A stretch of 64,000 nucleotides of DNA from Achromobacter seleniivolatilans (lineage in GTDB: Bacteria; Pseudomonadota; Gammaproteobacteria; Burkholderiales; Burkholderiaceae_B): NCBI RefSeq assembly GCF_030864005.1, contig NZ_CP132976.1, positions 2,604,001-2,668,000 of the forward strand. Direction: 5' to 3'. Positions 1 to 8,989 of the stretch are shown here, piece by piece. A program made the translations under genes and the position numbers. Within the stretch, counting starts at the first letter, position 1; each line of letters starts with the position of its first letter. Below the pieces are notes generated by a model. That model searched no databases, was not told the DNA's origin, and saw only the letters and a list, made by a program, of their open reading frames with translations.

Positions 1-850
1 TCGCGCGGTCGGGCAAATCAGCCTCGTGGATGCGCCGTTGCGGCTTGAAGCGTTCGGGCAGATGCGCATAGGCGTACAGCGCAATGCGGTCGGGCCGCAG
101 CGCCACAACCTGCGAAATCGTACGGGTGAAAGATTCTGTTGTTTGCAACGGCAAACCGTAGATCAGATCGACATTGACCGAGGCATAACCCAACGCCCTG
201 GCGCTTTGCATCAACGCCCGTACAGATTCGAAGGATTGCACACGATGCACCGCTTTTTGCACGCGCTCATCAAAATCCTGAACGCCGAAGCTCAGACGGT
301 TGAATCCCAGCCGGTACAAATGCGCCAGACGTTCGGGGGTTGCCGTGCGCGGGTCTACCTCGATGGAGATTTCCGCGTCCGGCTCAAACCGGAAAGCGCG
401 CCGCAGGTCTTCCATCAGGCCCGTCAGTTCGTCGTCCGACAAAAAAGTGGGCGTGCCGCCACCAAAGTGCAATTGCGACACCGGAACGCCTGCGCCCAGC
501 TCCCGGACATGCAGCGCCACTTCGCGCGCCAGCGCGTCGAGATATCGCTGCGCCCGATCATGGTGGCGGGTCACCACCTTATTACAGGCGCAGTAATAGC
601 AGACGGAATCACAGAAGGGGATGTGCACGTACAGCGACAGCGGCTCTGCCGGACTCGTTGCGCGCCGCTGCTGTAGCGCCAGGCGATAGTCCTGTTCCCC
701 AAATTTTCCGTGGTAGCGGTCGGCGGTGGGATATGACGTGTATCGCGGCCCATTTTTGTCCAGTCTGGCCAGCAACTGAGGGGGGAAAAAGGGCTCGGCG
801 GCGACAGGCGCGGACGGTTCGGAAGAGTGTGGGCGTAGGACGGCTTGCAT
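1..850 (-). CDS. hemN: Oxygen-independent coproporphyrinogen III oxidase, 5' part (radical SAM)
   Basis: This is the N-terminal 283 codons of a gene that runs off the left edge; the family is usually about 460 aa. The enzyme oxidatively decarboxylates coproporphyrinogen III to protoporphyrinogen IX in anaerobic haem synthesis, in the cytoplasm. The protein starts MQAVLRPHSS; residues 37-42 read RYTSYP, and the radical-SAM iron-sulfur motif CxxxCxxC is at Cys80, Cys84 and Cys87 (HIPFCDSVCYYC). A GGGTPT SAM-binding motif follows. The family's extra cysteine after the cluster (YYCACNK) marks true HemN rather than HemW. The start is the ATG at 850, just before the family's N-terminal segment. A possible FNR-like site lies upstream at 886-899. 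Confidence 0.95.
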   Translation of the reverse strand, partial: MQAVLRPHSSEPSAPVAAEPFFPPQLLARLDKNGPRYTSYPTADRYHGKFGEQDYRLALQQRRATSPAEPLSLYVHIPFCDSVCYYCACNKVVTRHHDRAQRYLDALAREVALHVRELGAGVPVSQLHFGGGTPTFLSDDELTGLMEDLRRAFRFEPDAEISIEVDPRTATPERLAHLYRLGFNRLSFGVQDFDERVQKAVHRVQSFESVRALMQSARALGYASVNVDLIYGLPLQTTESFTRTISQVVALRPDRIALYAYAHLPERFKPQRRIHEADLPDRA

Positions 851-885
851 ACCTTGAATTATTCGCCTGAGACGGCCAAGCCACC

Positions 886-899
886 TTGATCTTGCGCAA
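886..899. promoter_or_regulatory. Possible FNR/Anr-like half-conserved box upstream of hemN
   Basis: TTGATCTTGCGCAA lies 36 bases upstream of the hemN start. The first half site TTGAT is perfect and the second (CGCAA) matches 3 of 5 positions of the FNR consensus TTGAT-N4-ATCAA. hemN genes are often FNR or Anr controlled, which is why the match is listed, but one imperfect half site is weak support. Confidence 0.3.
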
Positions 900-976
900 A
901 CCAGGCCCCGTGAATTTGCGCCAGCGTTGCGGCCCTTAAAATGCCCGTATTCGTGATGCACAACAAGGACACCCCC

Positions 977-1243
977 ATGGGCACTGAACTGGAAGGCCGC
1001 TTGCTGGCCATGCGCCAGGCGCTGGCGATTGCCATCGCACTATCCACCCGCAGCAGCCCCCAAGCGACCGATATGGCGCTAGAGCTGCTGAATGACCTGA
1101 AAGCCAGCATGGACAACGCCCCATCCGACAGCCCGTTCGAAAAGCCTGAATGGGTCATGGGCGCGCATGATGAACTGGACGGGATCTCGCGCTTGGTGCG
1201 TGCGTTTACTCAAACGCCAGAACCGGACGAAGACCCCAAGTAA
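977..1243 (+). CDS. Small hypothetical protein (88 aa)
   Basis: I do not recognise this family. The frame is open from an ATG at 941, but the ATG at 977 has the better ribosome binding site (AAGGA at 965-969, 7 nt spacing) and gives MGTELEGRLLAMRQALAIAI. The product is a small, mostly helical acidic protein without signal peptide or membrane segment; the N-terminal half is an amphipathic helix rich in Leu and Ala, and the tail is PEPDEDPK. It is divergent from hemN and ends before the GntR regulator, so it is probably transcribed alone. Coding is supported by length and RBS only. Confidence 0.6.
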   Translation: MGTELEGRLLAMRQALAIAIALSTRSSPQATDMALELLNDLKASMDNAPSDSPFEKPEWVMGAHDELDGISRLVRAFTQTPEPDEDPK

Positions 1244-1267
1244 ACACCTGCCCGGCACCCTCTCCTA

Positions 1268-1284
1268 ACTGGCCTGACCACCAG
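1268..1284. promoter_or_regulatory. Operator-like motif, copy 1 (upstream of GntR gene)
   Basis: ACTGGCCTGACCACCAG contains the core TGG-CCTGA-CCA and shares 15 bases (TGGCCTGACCACCAG) with a second copy at 1369-1383. TGG-N-CCA palindromes are typical of FadR-subfamily GntR operators, and both copies lie directly upstream of a FadR-type gene. Confidence 0.5.
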
Positions 1285-1366
1285 ATAGGAAGAGGTGGAA
1301 TCCCTCTGATCGTTTTCCCTGAAAATAACAATTTTCCCTTCTATTTCAAAGGAAGCATGCCTATAT

Positions 1367-1383
1367 TGGTGGCCTGACCACCA
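1367..1383. promoter_or_regulatory. Palindromic operator-like motif, copy 2 (upstream of GntR gene)
   Basis: TGGTGG-CCTGA-CCACCA is a perfect 6-bp inverted repeat with a 5-nt spacer, 26 bases before the regulator start. It repeats the core of the motif at 1268-1284, about 100 bp away. The spacing would allow two dimers to bind and loop or block the promoter. Autoregulation and control of the downstream importer operon are inferred. Confidence 0.6.
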
Positions 1384-1409
1384 GGCCATAAACCGTCCAC
1401 CCGACCGTA

Positions 1410-2165
1410 ATGAGCACCTTTCAAGCCGTTGCTGTTACTCGCCTGTACCGCATGATCGCCGACCAGATCGCCGGCCGAATCCGGGCGGGCGACTTCCCTC
1501 GAGGCGGACGCCTTCCGTCAGAAAGAGAGCTGGCGGAACAACTGCAGGTCAGCCGCGCCTCGATTCGCGAAGCCTTGATTGCACTTGAAATCGAAGGTTA
1601 TGTGGAAGTTCGCGTTGGCACGGGTGTGTTCGTCACCACGTCGCCCGACGGCGCCGCGTTTCCCTCAACTCCAGGTCCGGCAGCCCGGGCCATGCGAGAA
1701 CGCGAAGACATCGGCCCATTCGACCTGCTCGAAGCCCGCCTGCTGATCGAACCCGAGTGCGCCGCGCTGGCCGCACAGTCAGGCACCCCCGCGCAGCTTG
1801 CCGCGATACGCGACGCCCACGCGGCCATGTCTTTGACCCATGCTCCCGGCCAACACGATCGTGAATTCCATAACGCCATCGCCACCGCTTGCGGCAATGC
1901 GGCGCTGGCCGCCTCCGTGGCGCATCTGTGGGATCTCACACAGAGCAGTTCGGTGTACAGCCGCATGCAGGACCACTTCGTCAATACCCAGGTGTGGGCC
2001 GCAGCCCACGCGGAACACCAGCGAATCCTGACGGCGATTCTGGCTCGGGATCCGATTCGCGCGCGCTATGCGATGCATACACACCTGCTGGGCATTCTGG
2101 CGCGCCTGCGCGAGGACTACGCCGACGACGGCGCAACCCGCCAGATCGAAAGTTGGCCCGCATGA
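1410..2165 (+). CDS. GntR family regulator, FadR subfamily
   Basis: 251-aa DNA-binding regulator. Residues about 10-75 form the winged helix-turn-helix of the GntR family (LPSERELAEQLQVSRASIRE, then GYVEVRVGTGVFV as the wing). Residues about 100-235 are the all-helical FCD ligand-binding domain, with Asp/His residues that in this subfamily hold a metal and bind small carboxylates (REFHNAIA, HLWDLTQ, HAEHQRI). It heads the importer cluster in the same direction, 243 bp before the binding protein gene, and two copies of a TGGCCTGACCACCAG motif lie upstream. It probably senses the substrate of the cluster or a breakdown product and represses it. The ligand cannot be read from sequence. Confidence 0.9.
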   Translation: MSTFQAVAVTRLYRMIADQIAGRIRAGDFPRGGRLPSERELAEQLQVSRASIREALIALEIEGYVEVRVGTGVFVTTSPDGAAFPSTPGPAARAMREREDIGPFDLLEARLLIEPECAALAAQSGTPAQLAAIRDAHAAMSLTHAPGQHDREFHNAIATACGNAALAASVAHLWDLTQSSSVYSRMQDHFVNTQVWAAAHAEHQRILTAILARDPIRARYAMHTHLLGILARLREDYADDGATRQIESWPA

Positions 2166-2408
2166 CGCGTATCGAAACGCCAATGAGTCCGCCCCCGTTG
2201 CCCGGCCCAATCCCCAATCCTTGCACCACTGATTTCGCCGCAATGGTGCACGGCGCCTTACCCAGCACCTGATCGAAGCATGGTTGTAGCGGCATCACCC
2301 GCAGTACCCCTGAGAAACGCAGGTGGCACGTGGTTTGCTTGCCCAAGCACGGCATCCGCCGCGCAACGGTGGTCACCTGTCAGTCCTATTCCAGCCCGGA
2401 GGCTCGCA

Positions 2409-3983
2409 GTGAAATCGAAGAAATGGTTCTCCCTAAGCATCGGCGCATTGGTCCTTGCGGCCGCGCTGCCCGCCACGCAAGCCCTGGCCCAGACCAAGGG
2501 CGGCACGCTGAACATGATTGTCCAGCCAGAACCGCCCGTGATCGTCACGGCCATCAACCAGCAAGGCCCCACGCAATTCGTCGCAGGCAAAATCTACGAG
2601 AGCCTGCTGACCTACTCTACCGACTTGAAGCCCTTGCCCGGCCTGGCCAAATCCTGGGAAGCCGCGGCTGATGGCCTGACCTACACCTTTCACCTGCAAG
2701 ACAACGTGAAGTGGCACGACGGCAAGCCGTTCACTTCCGAAGATGTTGTGTTCTCGCTGGCGGACATGTTGCCCAAGACACATGCTCGTGCGCGCGTCAT
2801 TCTGAACAAGTTTGTTGACTCGGTGCAGGCGCCCGACGCTAAAACAGTGGTCATCAAACTGAAGACGCCGTTCCCCGCATTCATGCTGATGTTCGAACCC
2901 GGTTTTGCGCCGATGATGCCCAAGCACTTGTACGCGGGCACGGACTACATGACCAATCCGGCCAACCAGAAGCCGGTCGGCACCGGCCCCTTCATGTTCA
3001 AGGAATGGAAGCGCGGTGAATACATCAAGCTGACGCGCAATCCCGACTACTGGAAGCCGGGCAAGCCGTACCTGGACGAGCTGGTGTTCAACATCATTCC
3101 CGATTCGGCTTCGCGGGCAGTGGCGTTTGAGCGCGGCAACGTGGACGTGCTGCGCGGCGGCGACGTGGACAACGTCGACATCAAGCGACTGCGCGCCCTG
3201 CCGAAAGTGGAATACACAACGGCAGGCTGGGAAATGTTCTCGCCACAGGCCTACCTGATCTTCAACATGCGCAAGCCGCCCTTCGACAACGTGAAGGTGC
3301 GCCAGGCCGTCATGGCGGCGATGAACCGCAACATGGTGGTCAACAATATTTTCTTTGGTCTGGGCAAGGTGTCGACCAGCCCGTTCGTCACCACCGAAAT
3401 GTTCTACGACAAGAACATGCCGCCCATGGCTTTCGACATGAAGAAGGCTCGCGCGCTGATCAAAGAATCCGGCATCAAGCCCGAGGACTACACGATCCGT
3501 CAGTTGAGCTTTCCGTACGGTTCCACCTGGGACCGCCTGGGTGAATACACCAAGCAGGCACTGGAGCAACTGGGCTTCAAGGTCAACCTGGAATCGACCG
3601 ACGCGGGCGGCTGGGCCAGCCGCACGGGCAATTGGGACTTTGATATGACGACGACCTTCACCTACCAGTACGGCGATCCCGCACTGGGCGTGCAGCGGCT
3701 GTATATCTCGTCAAACATCGTCAAGGGTTCCCCATTTGCAAACGTGCAGGGTTACAGCAACCCCGAGACCGACAAGCAATGGGAAGCCGCAGCCTCTGAA
3801 ATCGATCCGGCCAAGCGCCAAGAGCTCTACACCAAACTTCAGACCACGCTGGTCAACGAGGTGGCCAACGGTTTCCTGGTGGACATGGAATTCCCCACGC
3901 TCTATCGCGGCAACGTGAAAAACCTGGTCAAGACCGCCATCGGTTTGAACGAATCGTTTGACGACGTCTACATCGAGAAGTAA
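2409..3983 (+). CDS. ABC transporter substrate-binding protein, family 5 (DppA/OppA-like)
   Basis: 524-aa periplasmic binding protein of the dipeptide/oligopeptide/nickel family (SBP_bac_5). I chose the GTG at 2409: GGAGG lies at 2398-2402, and translation from there gives a clean signal peptide (KSKKWFSLSIGALVLAAALP, cleavage after ALA-Q). Starting at the ATG at 2280 would add 43 residues before the signal. Family hallmarks include the YESLLTYSTDLKPLPGLAKSW segment, cited in part here as LKPLPGLAKSW, then GLTYTFHLQDNVKWHDGKPF and VGTGPFMFKEW. It delivers substrate to the two permeases downstream; peptide-like or N-acyl compounds are the usual ligands, but the exact one is unknown. Confidence 0.93.
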   Translation: MKSKKWFSLSIGALVLAAALPATQALAQTKGGTLNMIVQPEPPVIVTAINQQGPTQFVAGKIYESLLTYSTDLKPLPGLAKSWEAAADGLTYTFHLQDNVKWHDGKPFTSEDVVFSLADMLPKTHARARVILNKFVDSVQAPDAKTVVIKLKTPFPAFMLMFEPGFAPMMPKHLYAGTDYMTNPANQKPVGTGPFMFKEWKRGEYIKLTRNPDYWKPGKPYLDELVFNIIPDSASRAVAFERGNVDVLRGGDVDNVDIKRLRALPKVEYTTAGWEMFSPQAYLIFNMRKPPFDNVKVRQAVMAAMNRNMVVNNIFFGLGKVSTSPFVTTEMFYDKNMPPMAFDMKKARALIKESGIKPEDYTIRQLSFPYGSTWDRLGEYTKQALEQLGFKVNLESTDAGGWASRTGNWDFDMTTTFTYQYGDPALGVQRLYISSNIVKGSPFANVQGYSNPETDKQWEAAASEIDPAKRQELYTKLQTTLVNEVANGFLVDMEFPTLYRGNVKNLVKTAIGLNESFDDVYIEK

Positions 3984-3995
3984 GCGCCGCATGAC

Positions 3996-4018
3996 GCCGC
4001 CGCGGCACACGCGGCGGC
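3996..4018. other. Intercistronic GC-rich hairpin after the binding protein gene
   Basis: GCCGCCGCG (3996-4004) and CGCGGCGGC (4010-4018) form a 9-bp stem with a 5-nt loop, 12 bases after the stop. There is no following U-run, so it is more likely a stabilising or attenuating hairpin that raises binding-protein mRNA over permease mRNA than a full terminator. Confidence 0.5.
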
Positions 4019-4082
4019 GGTTCCCGGCCGCGCGACGGACTCGCGCAACGCAACCCGCGCCCGTCCTTAGAGGACCCAGAGC

Positions 4083-5090
4083 ATGAAATTTCTGTCTTTC
4101 CTACTTTCCCGCATCGGTAAGGCCCTGGTGGTCGTGCTGGGTGTGGTGATCATCAATTTCTTCCTGATCCGCCTGGCGCCGGGCGACCCGGCTGCGGTGC
4201 TGGCGGGTCAGGCCGGCGCAGGCGACGCCGCTTATGTCGATCAGTTGCGCGTGGCCTTTGGCCTGGACAAACCGATTCTGACGCAGCTCATGCTGTACTT
4301 AAAGGGCGTCGTCCAGCTGGATTTAGGCTTCTCTTACCGCAACCACGTGCCCGTGCTGGACCTGATTGTTGAACGCCTGCCGGCGACCTTCCTGTTGATG
4401 TCGTGCGCTTTTCTGTTTTCCATCGTGCTGGGTGTCTTTCTGGGCGTGGTGGCCGCCAAGGCGCGCTACCGCAACAAGCGCCGGTGGATCGACAGCTCGG
4501 TCATGACCGGCGCGCTACTGCTGTATGCCACCCCGCTGTTCTGGCTGTCTTTGATGGGCATTTTGCTGTTCTCGGTGGTACTGGGCTGGCTGCCCGCCTT
4601 TGGCATGGAAACCGTAGGTGGCGGATTGACGGGCTGGGCCCGCGCCGCCGATATCGCCCAACATCTGATTTTGCCCACGGTGACTTTGGGATGTTTCTTC
4701 ATGGCCGTGTACGTACGGCTGACCCGAGCGTCGATGCTGGAAGTGATCGGCATGGACTTTGTGAAGACGGCGCGCGCCAAGGGCGTAAGCCCCAGCCGCG
4801 TCATCCGCGCTCACGTGCTGCGCAACGCGCTGCTGCCGGTCATTACCTTTGCAGGCATCCAGCTGGGCCAGATGGCGGGCGGCGCAGTGCTGACCGAAAC
4901 CGTGTTTGCCTGGCCCGGCATAGGCCGGCTGATGTTTGACGCCCTGCTGCAACGTGACTATCAGTTGCTGCTGGGCATCTTTCTTGTCACCTCCATCATG
5001 GTCGTGGTGTTCAACCTGCTGACCGACGTTTTGTACCGCTTGATCGATCCCCGCATCGGCGCGGGCGCGCAGCAAGGAGCCGCCGCATGA
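4083..5090 (+). CDS. ABC transporter permease, DppB-like
   Basis: 335-aa inner-membrane permease. It has the N-terminal family signature (LSRIGKALVVVLGVVIINFF then LIRLAPGDPA), about six membrane segments, and the EAA-type cytoplasmic loop (DFVKTARAKGVSPSRVIRAH) that docks with the ATPase. AGAGGA upstream serves as RBS. The stop overlaps the next gene by 4 nt (ATGA), indicating translational coupling with the DppC-like partner, with which it would form the translocation channel. Confidence 0.95.
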   Translation: MKFLSFLLSRIGKALVVVLGVVIINFFLIRLAPGDPAAVLAGQAGAGDAAYVDQLRVAFGLDKPILTQLMLYLKGVVQLDLGFSYRNHVPVLDLIVERLPATFLLMSCAFLFSIVLGVFLGVVAAKARYRNKRRWIDSSVMTGALLLYATPLFWLSLMGILLFSVVLGWLPAFGMETVGGGLTGWARAADIAQHLILPTVTLGCFFMAVYVRLTRASMLEVIGMDFVKTARAKGVSPSRVIRAHVLRNALLPVITFAGIQLGQMAGGAVLTETVFAWPGIGRLMFDALLQRDYQLLLGIFLVTSIMVVVFNLLTDVLYRLIDPRIGAGAQQGAAA

Positions 5091-5926
5091 AGTCATTTGC
5101 CCAACGCTATATGCGCAACTACGGCGCGGTGGCCGGCCTGATCATCATGCTGATCGTGGTCATCGTGGCTCTGGCCGCCCCCCTGCTTTACGAAGAATCG
5201 CCATGGATGATGGTGGCGGACCCGCTGATTCCGCCGTTCACCAATGCGGAATATCCGTTCGGCACCGACATGCTGGGCCGCGACATCACGGCGGGTCTGG
5301 TCTGGGGCGCGCGGGTGTCATTGATGGTGGGATTGCTATCGACTGCGGTAGCACTGCTGTTCGGTATTTTGGTGGGCGCCGTGGCCGGTTATTGCGGCGG
5401 ACGCATCGATGACGCGCTGATGCGCTTCACCGAGTTCTTCCAGACCATTCCACAATTGGCCATGGCGGTCGTGCTGGTCGCCATTCTTAGCCCGTCGGTG
5501 TATTCCATCATGGGGGCCATCGCCATCGTGTCGTGGCCGCCGGCTGCCCGCTTGGTGCGTTCGGAATTCATGACGCTCAAGCAACGTGAATTCGTGCAGG
5601 CCGCAATTGTTATCGGTCAGACGCCTGCGCGCATTGTCAGCACGCAGATACTGCCCAATGCCATGTCGCCCATCATCGTGTCGGCATCCTTCATGGTGGC
5701 GACCGCCATTTTGACGGAGTCGTCGCTGTCCTTTCTAGGCCTGGGTGACCGCAACTTGATGAGCTGGGGTTTCATGATTGGAGCCGCGCGCACCATGATT
5801 CGCGAAGCCTGGTGGATGAGCGTCTGGCCAGGCGTGGCCATTCTGCTGACCGTGCTGGCCATCAACCTGATCGGCGAAGGGCTGAACGACGCCCTGAACC
5901 CGCAACTGCGCAAGCGCGGCGAATAG
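5087..5926 (+). CDS. ABC transporter permease, DppC-like
   Basis: 279-aa second permease. The N-terminal membrane helix (GAVAGLIIMLIVVIVALAAP) is followed by the FGTDMLGRDI motif typical of DppC/OppC, and the EAA loop (REFVQAAIVIGQTPARIV). It starts within the stop of the DppB-like gene and ends 9 nt before the ATPase gene. Together with the DppB-like subunit it forms the membrane channel of a peptide-type importer. Confidence 0.95.
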   Translation: MKSFAQRYMRNYGAVAGLIIMLIVVIVALAAPLLYEESPWMMVADPLIPPFTNAEYPFGTDMLGRDITAGLVWGARVSLMVGLLSTAVALLFGILVGAVAGYCGGRIDDALMRFTEFFQTIPQLAMAVVLVAILSPSVYSIMGAIAIVSWPPAARLVRSEFMTLKQREFVQAAIVIGQTPARIVSTQILPNAMSPIIVSASFMVATAILTESSLSFLGLGDRNLMSWGFMIGAARTMIREAWWMSVWPGVAILLTVLAINLIGEGLNDALNPQLRKRGE

Positions 5927-5935
5927 GAGGCCGAC

Positions 5936-7585
5936 ATGACTGAAACCACGCCTCTGCTGTCTATACAAAATCTAAGCATCGCGCTGCCTAAAGGCGGCGA
6001 CCGCGCCTACGCGGTTCAAGACGTGTCGTATGACATACGCGCCGGAGAGATCCTGTGCATTGTCGGGGAGTCCGGTTCGGGAAAATCCATGAGCGCCAAC
6101 GCCATCATGGGCCTGCTTCCGGACTACCTGACGCCGCAGCAGGGCCGCATCCTGTTCCGCGGCAAGGACTTGCTGCAACAGGACGAAGCCACCTTGCAGG
6201 CCATGCGCGGCAAGGACATGGCCATGATCTTCCAGGAGCCGCTGTCGGCCCTGAACCCCTTGATGACCGTGGGCGAGCAGATCAGCGAAGTCATGCGCGT
6301 ACACAATGCCTACCCGGGCGCCGCGCGGTTGGCTCGCACGCTGGAGTTGCTGGCTTTCGTCGGCCTGCCAGATCCGGCGACGCTCTACCACGTGTACCCG
6401 TTCCGGCTGTCTGGCGGACAGCGCCAGCGCGTCATGATCGCCATGGCGCTGGCGCTGGAACCGGCGCTGCTGATTGCCGACGAACCCACCACCGCGCTTG
6501 ATGTCACGACACAAGCGCAGATTCTGGCGCTGATCGCCCGTATTCAGAAAGAGAAAGGAATGGGCGTGATGTTCGTGACGCACGATTTCGGCGTGGTGGC
6601 CGAAATTGCGCACCGGGTTGCCGTCATGGAAAAAGGCATTCTGGTCGAACAGGGACCCGCCGAGCAGGTCCTGAACCACCCGCGTCATCCTTATACGCAA
6701 CGGCTGATCGCAGCAGTTCCGCACCGCCGCGGCGAAGACCGCGTCGTCACCGAAGACGATACCCCGGTGCTGGAAGTGAAGGATCTGAAAAAGACTTATG
6801 TGATCGGCCACGGCTGGCTGGGCGGCAAGCGCGAAGTACATGCCGTGGACGGCGTGAGTTTCTCGGTGCGCCGCGGCGAAACCTTGGGCATCGTCGGCGA
6901 GTCCGGCTCGGGCAAGTCCACGATCGGCAAATGTCTGTTGAAGCTTGTCGGCATCAACGGCGGCCAACTGATCTTTAACGGGCAGGACATTGCCACGTTG
7001 TCCGAGTCTCGGTTCAGGCCCATGCGCCACGACATCCAGATGATCTTTCAGGATCCCTTCGCATCGCTCAACCCGCGCCATACCGTCGGCCGCATTATCA
7101 GCGATGGCCCGGTCGCCAATGGTATGCCGCGCGCGCAAGCCGAAACCCGCGTGCGCGAACTGCTGTCGCTGGTAGGTCTGGACCCATCCGCCTTTGACCG
7201 ATATCCCAATCAGTTTTCCGGCGGTCAACGGCAACGCATAGGCATCGCACGCGCGCTGGCGCTGGAACCAAAGGTGCTGGTAGCCGATGAATCGGTGTCA
7301 GCGCTTGACGTGTCCGTGCAGGCCCAGGTGCTGCAACTGCTGCATGACCTGCAACAGCGCCTGAAGATCGCCCTGGTGTTCATCACCCACGATCTTCGGG
7401 TGGCGGCACAGATATGCAATTCGGTGCTGGTTATGCACCGAGGCAAGGTGGTCGAGTACGGATCACCCGGCCAGATATTCGATAACCCGCAGCATGCGTA
7501 CACCCGGCAACTGATCGCCGCCGTTCCCGGCCAGCACTGGGACCCGACCCAGGTGCAAGGCTTGAATCCCGTCAACGCAACATGA
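5936..7585 (+). CDS. Fused dipeptide-type ABC ATPase (DppD-DppF fusion)
   Basis: 549 aa with two complete ABC ATPase modules in one chain, as in GsiA. Module 1 (about 5-265) has Walker [13 protein letters not shown], signature LSGGQRQRV and Walker [13 protein letters not shown]. Module 2 (about 275-540) has [21 protein letters not shown] and [12 protein letters not shown]. Each is followed by the C-terminal oligopeptide-type extension ([15 protein letters not shown] and [15 protein letters not shown]), which in homologues may carry further elements. It powers import by the permeases just upstream. Its stop overlaps the cupin start by 4 nt. Confidence 0.95.
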   Translation: MTETTPLLSIQNLSIALPKGGDRAYAVQDVSYDIRAGEILCIVGESGSGKSMSANAIMGLLPDYLTPQQGRILFRGKDLLQQDEATLQAMRGKDMAMIFQEPLSALNPLMTVGEQISEVMRVHNAYPGAARLARTLELLAFVGLPDPATLYHVYPFRLSGGQRQRVMIAMALALEPALLIADEPTTALDVTTQAQILALIARIQKEKGMGVMFVTHDFGVVAEIAHRVAVMEKGILVEQGPAEQVLNHPRHPYTQRLIAAVPHRRGEDRVVTEDDTPVLEVKDLKKTYVIGHGWLGGKREVHAVDGVSFSVRRGETLGIVGESGSGKSTIGKCLLKLVGINGGQLIFNGQDIATLSESRFRPMRHDIQMIFQDPFASLNPRHTVGRIISDGPVANGMPRAQAETRVRELLSLVGLDPSAFDRYPNQFSGGQRQRIGIARALALEPKVLVADESVSALDVSVQAQVLQLLHDLQQRLKIALVFITHDLRVAAQICNSVLVMHRGKVVEYGSPGQIFDNPQHAYTRQLIAAVPGQHWDPTQVQGLNPVNAT

Positions 7586-7896
7586 CTACCCCTGGAGCAC
7601 CCGCCATGCAACGCCCTGCCGCCGTCCCCACCGTGCAGATCGACAACGATCAAGTGACTGTCACCGAGTGGCGCTTCCCGCCCGGCGGCGAAACCGGCTG
7701 GCATCGCCACGGCATGAATTATGTGGTCGTGCCGCAAACCACCGGACCGTTGCTGCTGGATACCCCCAATGGCCAGATCACCAGCCAACTCACGACCGGT
7801 ATCGCCTACTATCGGCCAGTGGGGGTCGAGCACAACGTCATCAACCCCAGCGACACCGAATTCGTATTCGTCGAGATTGAACTCAAGCAAGCTTGA
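7582..7896 (+). CDS. Small cupin-domain protein
   Basis: 104-aa single cupin. The metal-binding motif 1 reads GWHRHGMNYVVVP, with histidines spaced HxH, and motif 2 contains GVEHNVIN. The start overlaps the ATPase stop (ATGA), so it belongs to the same transcript; an internal ATG at 7606 is possible but lacks the coupling. Small cupins of this kind act as metal-dependent oxygenases, isomerases or accessory proteins. Here it probably modifies the imported compound or a product, but the reaction is not evident. Confidence 0.85.
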   Translation: MTTPGAPAMQRPAAVPTVQIDNDQVTVTEWRFPPGGETGWHRHGMNYVVVPQTTGPLLLDTPNGQITSQLTTGIAYYRPVGVEHNVINPSDTEFVFVEIELKQA

Positions 7897-7911
7897 TGCA
7901 GCGAGGATTCC

Positions 7912-8976
7912 ATGAAGGCGTTTTTCTCGGAAGAACAGTTGCTGCACACCCCGCAGCAATTCATGCGCCTGGGCCGTATCAGCGCCCCCACAGACCTGCC
8001 GTCCCGTGCGGAAAGTCTGCAAGGCGCGCTGGCCGCACGCGGCATCACGGTGCAAGCGCCGTCCGACTACGGCAGAAAGCCGCTGGAAGGCATCCACAGC
8101 GCCGACTATCTGGACTACCTGGAAACCGCCTACGCGCGCTGGCAATCCCTGCGCGCGCCGGGCGTCGACCCCGGGCCGGAAGTGCTGCCCAATCTGTCGC
8201 CCTACTACAGCGGCCGGGTTGAGCTGGCGGGCCGCGGGCCTTGCCCTTCGCCTTCCATCGTGGCGCAGACCGGCTACTACCTGAGCGATTTGTCATGCCC
8301 GATCGGACCGCAGACGTGGCGGTCGGCCCTGCGCTCGACCCACAGCGCGGTCGCTGCCGCCGATCATGTGGCAAGCACCCGAGAAATGGCCTACGCGCTG
8401 TGCCGGCCTTCGGGCCACCATGCGCACCGTGACCGGGCAGGCGGATTCTGTTATCTGAACAGCAGCGCGGCAGCGGCCAACCGGTTATTGCAGACCTGGT
8501 CCAAGGTCGCTGTGCTGGACGTGGACGCGCATCACGGCGACGGCACGCAGAACATCTTCTATCAACGCCGAGACGTAATGACCGTTTCGCTGCATGCGGA
8601 CCCCAGCGCTTATTACCCTTTCTACACGGGCTACGCGCATGAACGCGGCCATGGCGCAGGCGAAGGCTACAACCTGAACCTGCCGATTGCGCACGGCTCA
8701 GGCAACGATCCGTTTCTGGCTGCCCTGGATACCGCGTTGACAGCGTTATCGGCTTACGCGCCCGAAGCACTGGTGCTCGCCTTGGGCTTTGACACCTACA
8801 AAGATGATCCCATCAGTGTGCTGAAGCTGGACATCGCCGCCTACCGTGACATCGGCGCACGTGTCGCCAGCTTGGGCGTGCCTACTGTTGTTGTGCAGGA
8901 AGGCGGCTATATGGTTCAGGCGATTGGCCCCGCGCTGGATGCGTTCCTGCAAGGCATGGGCCATAAAAGCGCCTGA
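7912..8976 (+). CDS. HDAC-superfamily amidohydrolase, acetylpolyamine aminohydrolase-like
   Basis: 354-aa zinc-dependent deacetylase of the histone deacetylase superfamily, class II/APAH side. The tandem catalytic histidines lie in RPSGHHAHRD, zinc ligands in LDVDAHHGDGT (Asp and His) and LGFDTYKDD (Asp), and the glycine-rich loop with the transition-state residues in VVQEGGY. Bacterial members remove acetyl groups from N-acetylputrescine and related amines. The RBS GAGGA precedes the ATG and it follows the cupin by 15 nt. The context, a peptide-type importer, suggests that the imported solute is an N-acylated amine or amide; this is an inference. Confidence 0.9.
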   Translation: MKAFFSEEQLLHTPQQFMRLGRISAPTDLPSRAESLQGALAARGITVQAPSDYGRKPLEGIHSADYLDYLETAYARWQSLRAPGVDPGPEVLPNLSPYYSGRVELAGRGPCPSPSIVAQTGYYLSDLSCPIGPQTWRSALRSTHSAVAAADHVASTREMAYALCRPSGHHAHRDRAGGFCYLNSSAAAANRLLQTWSKVAVLDVDAHHGDGTQNIFYQRRDVMTVSLHADPSAYYPFYTGYAHERGHGAGEGYNLNLPIAHGSGNDPFLAALDTALTALSAYAPEALVLALGFDTYKDDPISVLKLDIAAYRDIGARVASLGVPTVVVQEGGYMVQAIGPALDAFLQGMGHKSA

Positions 8977-8989
8977 CGCGAACCACACC

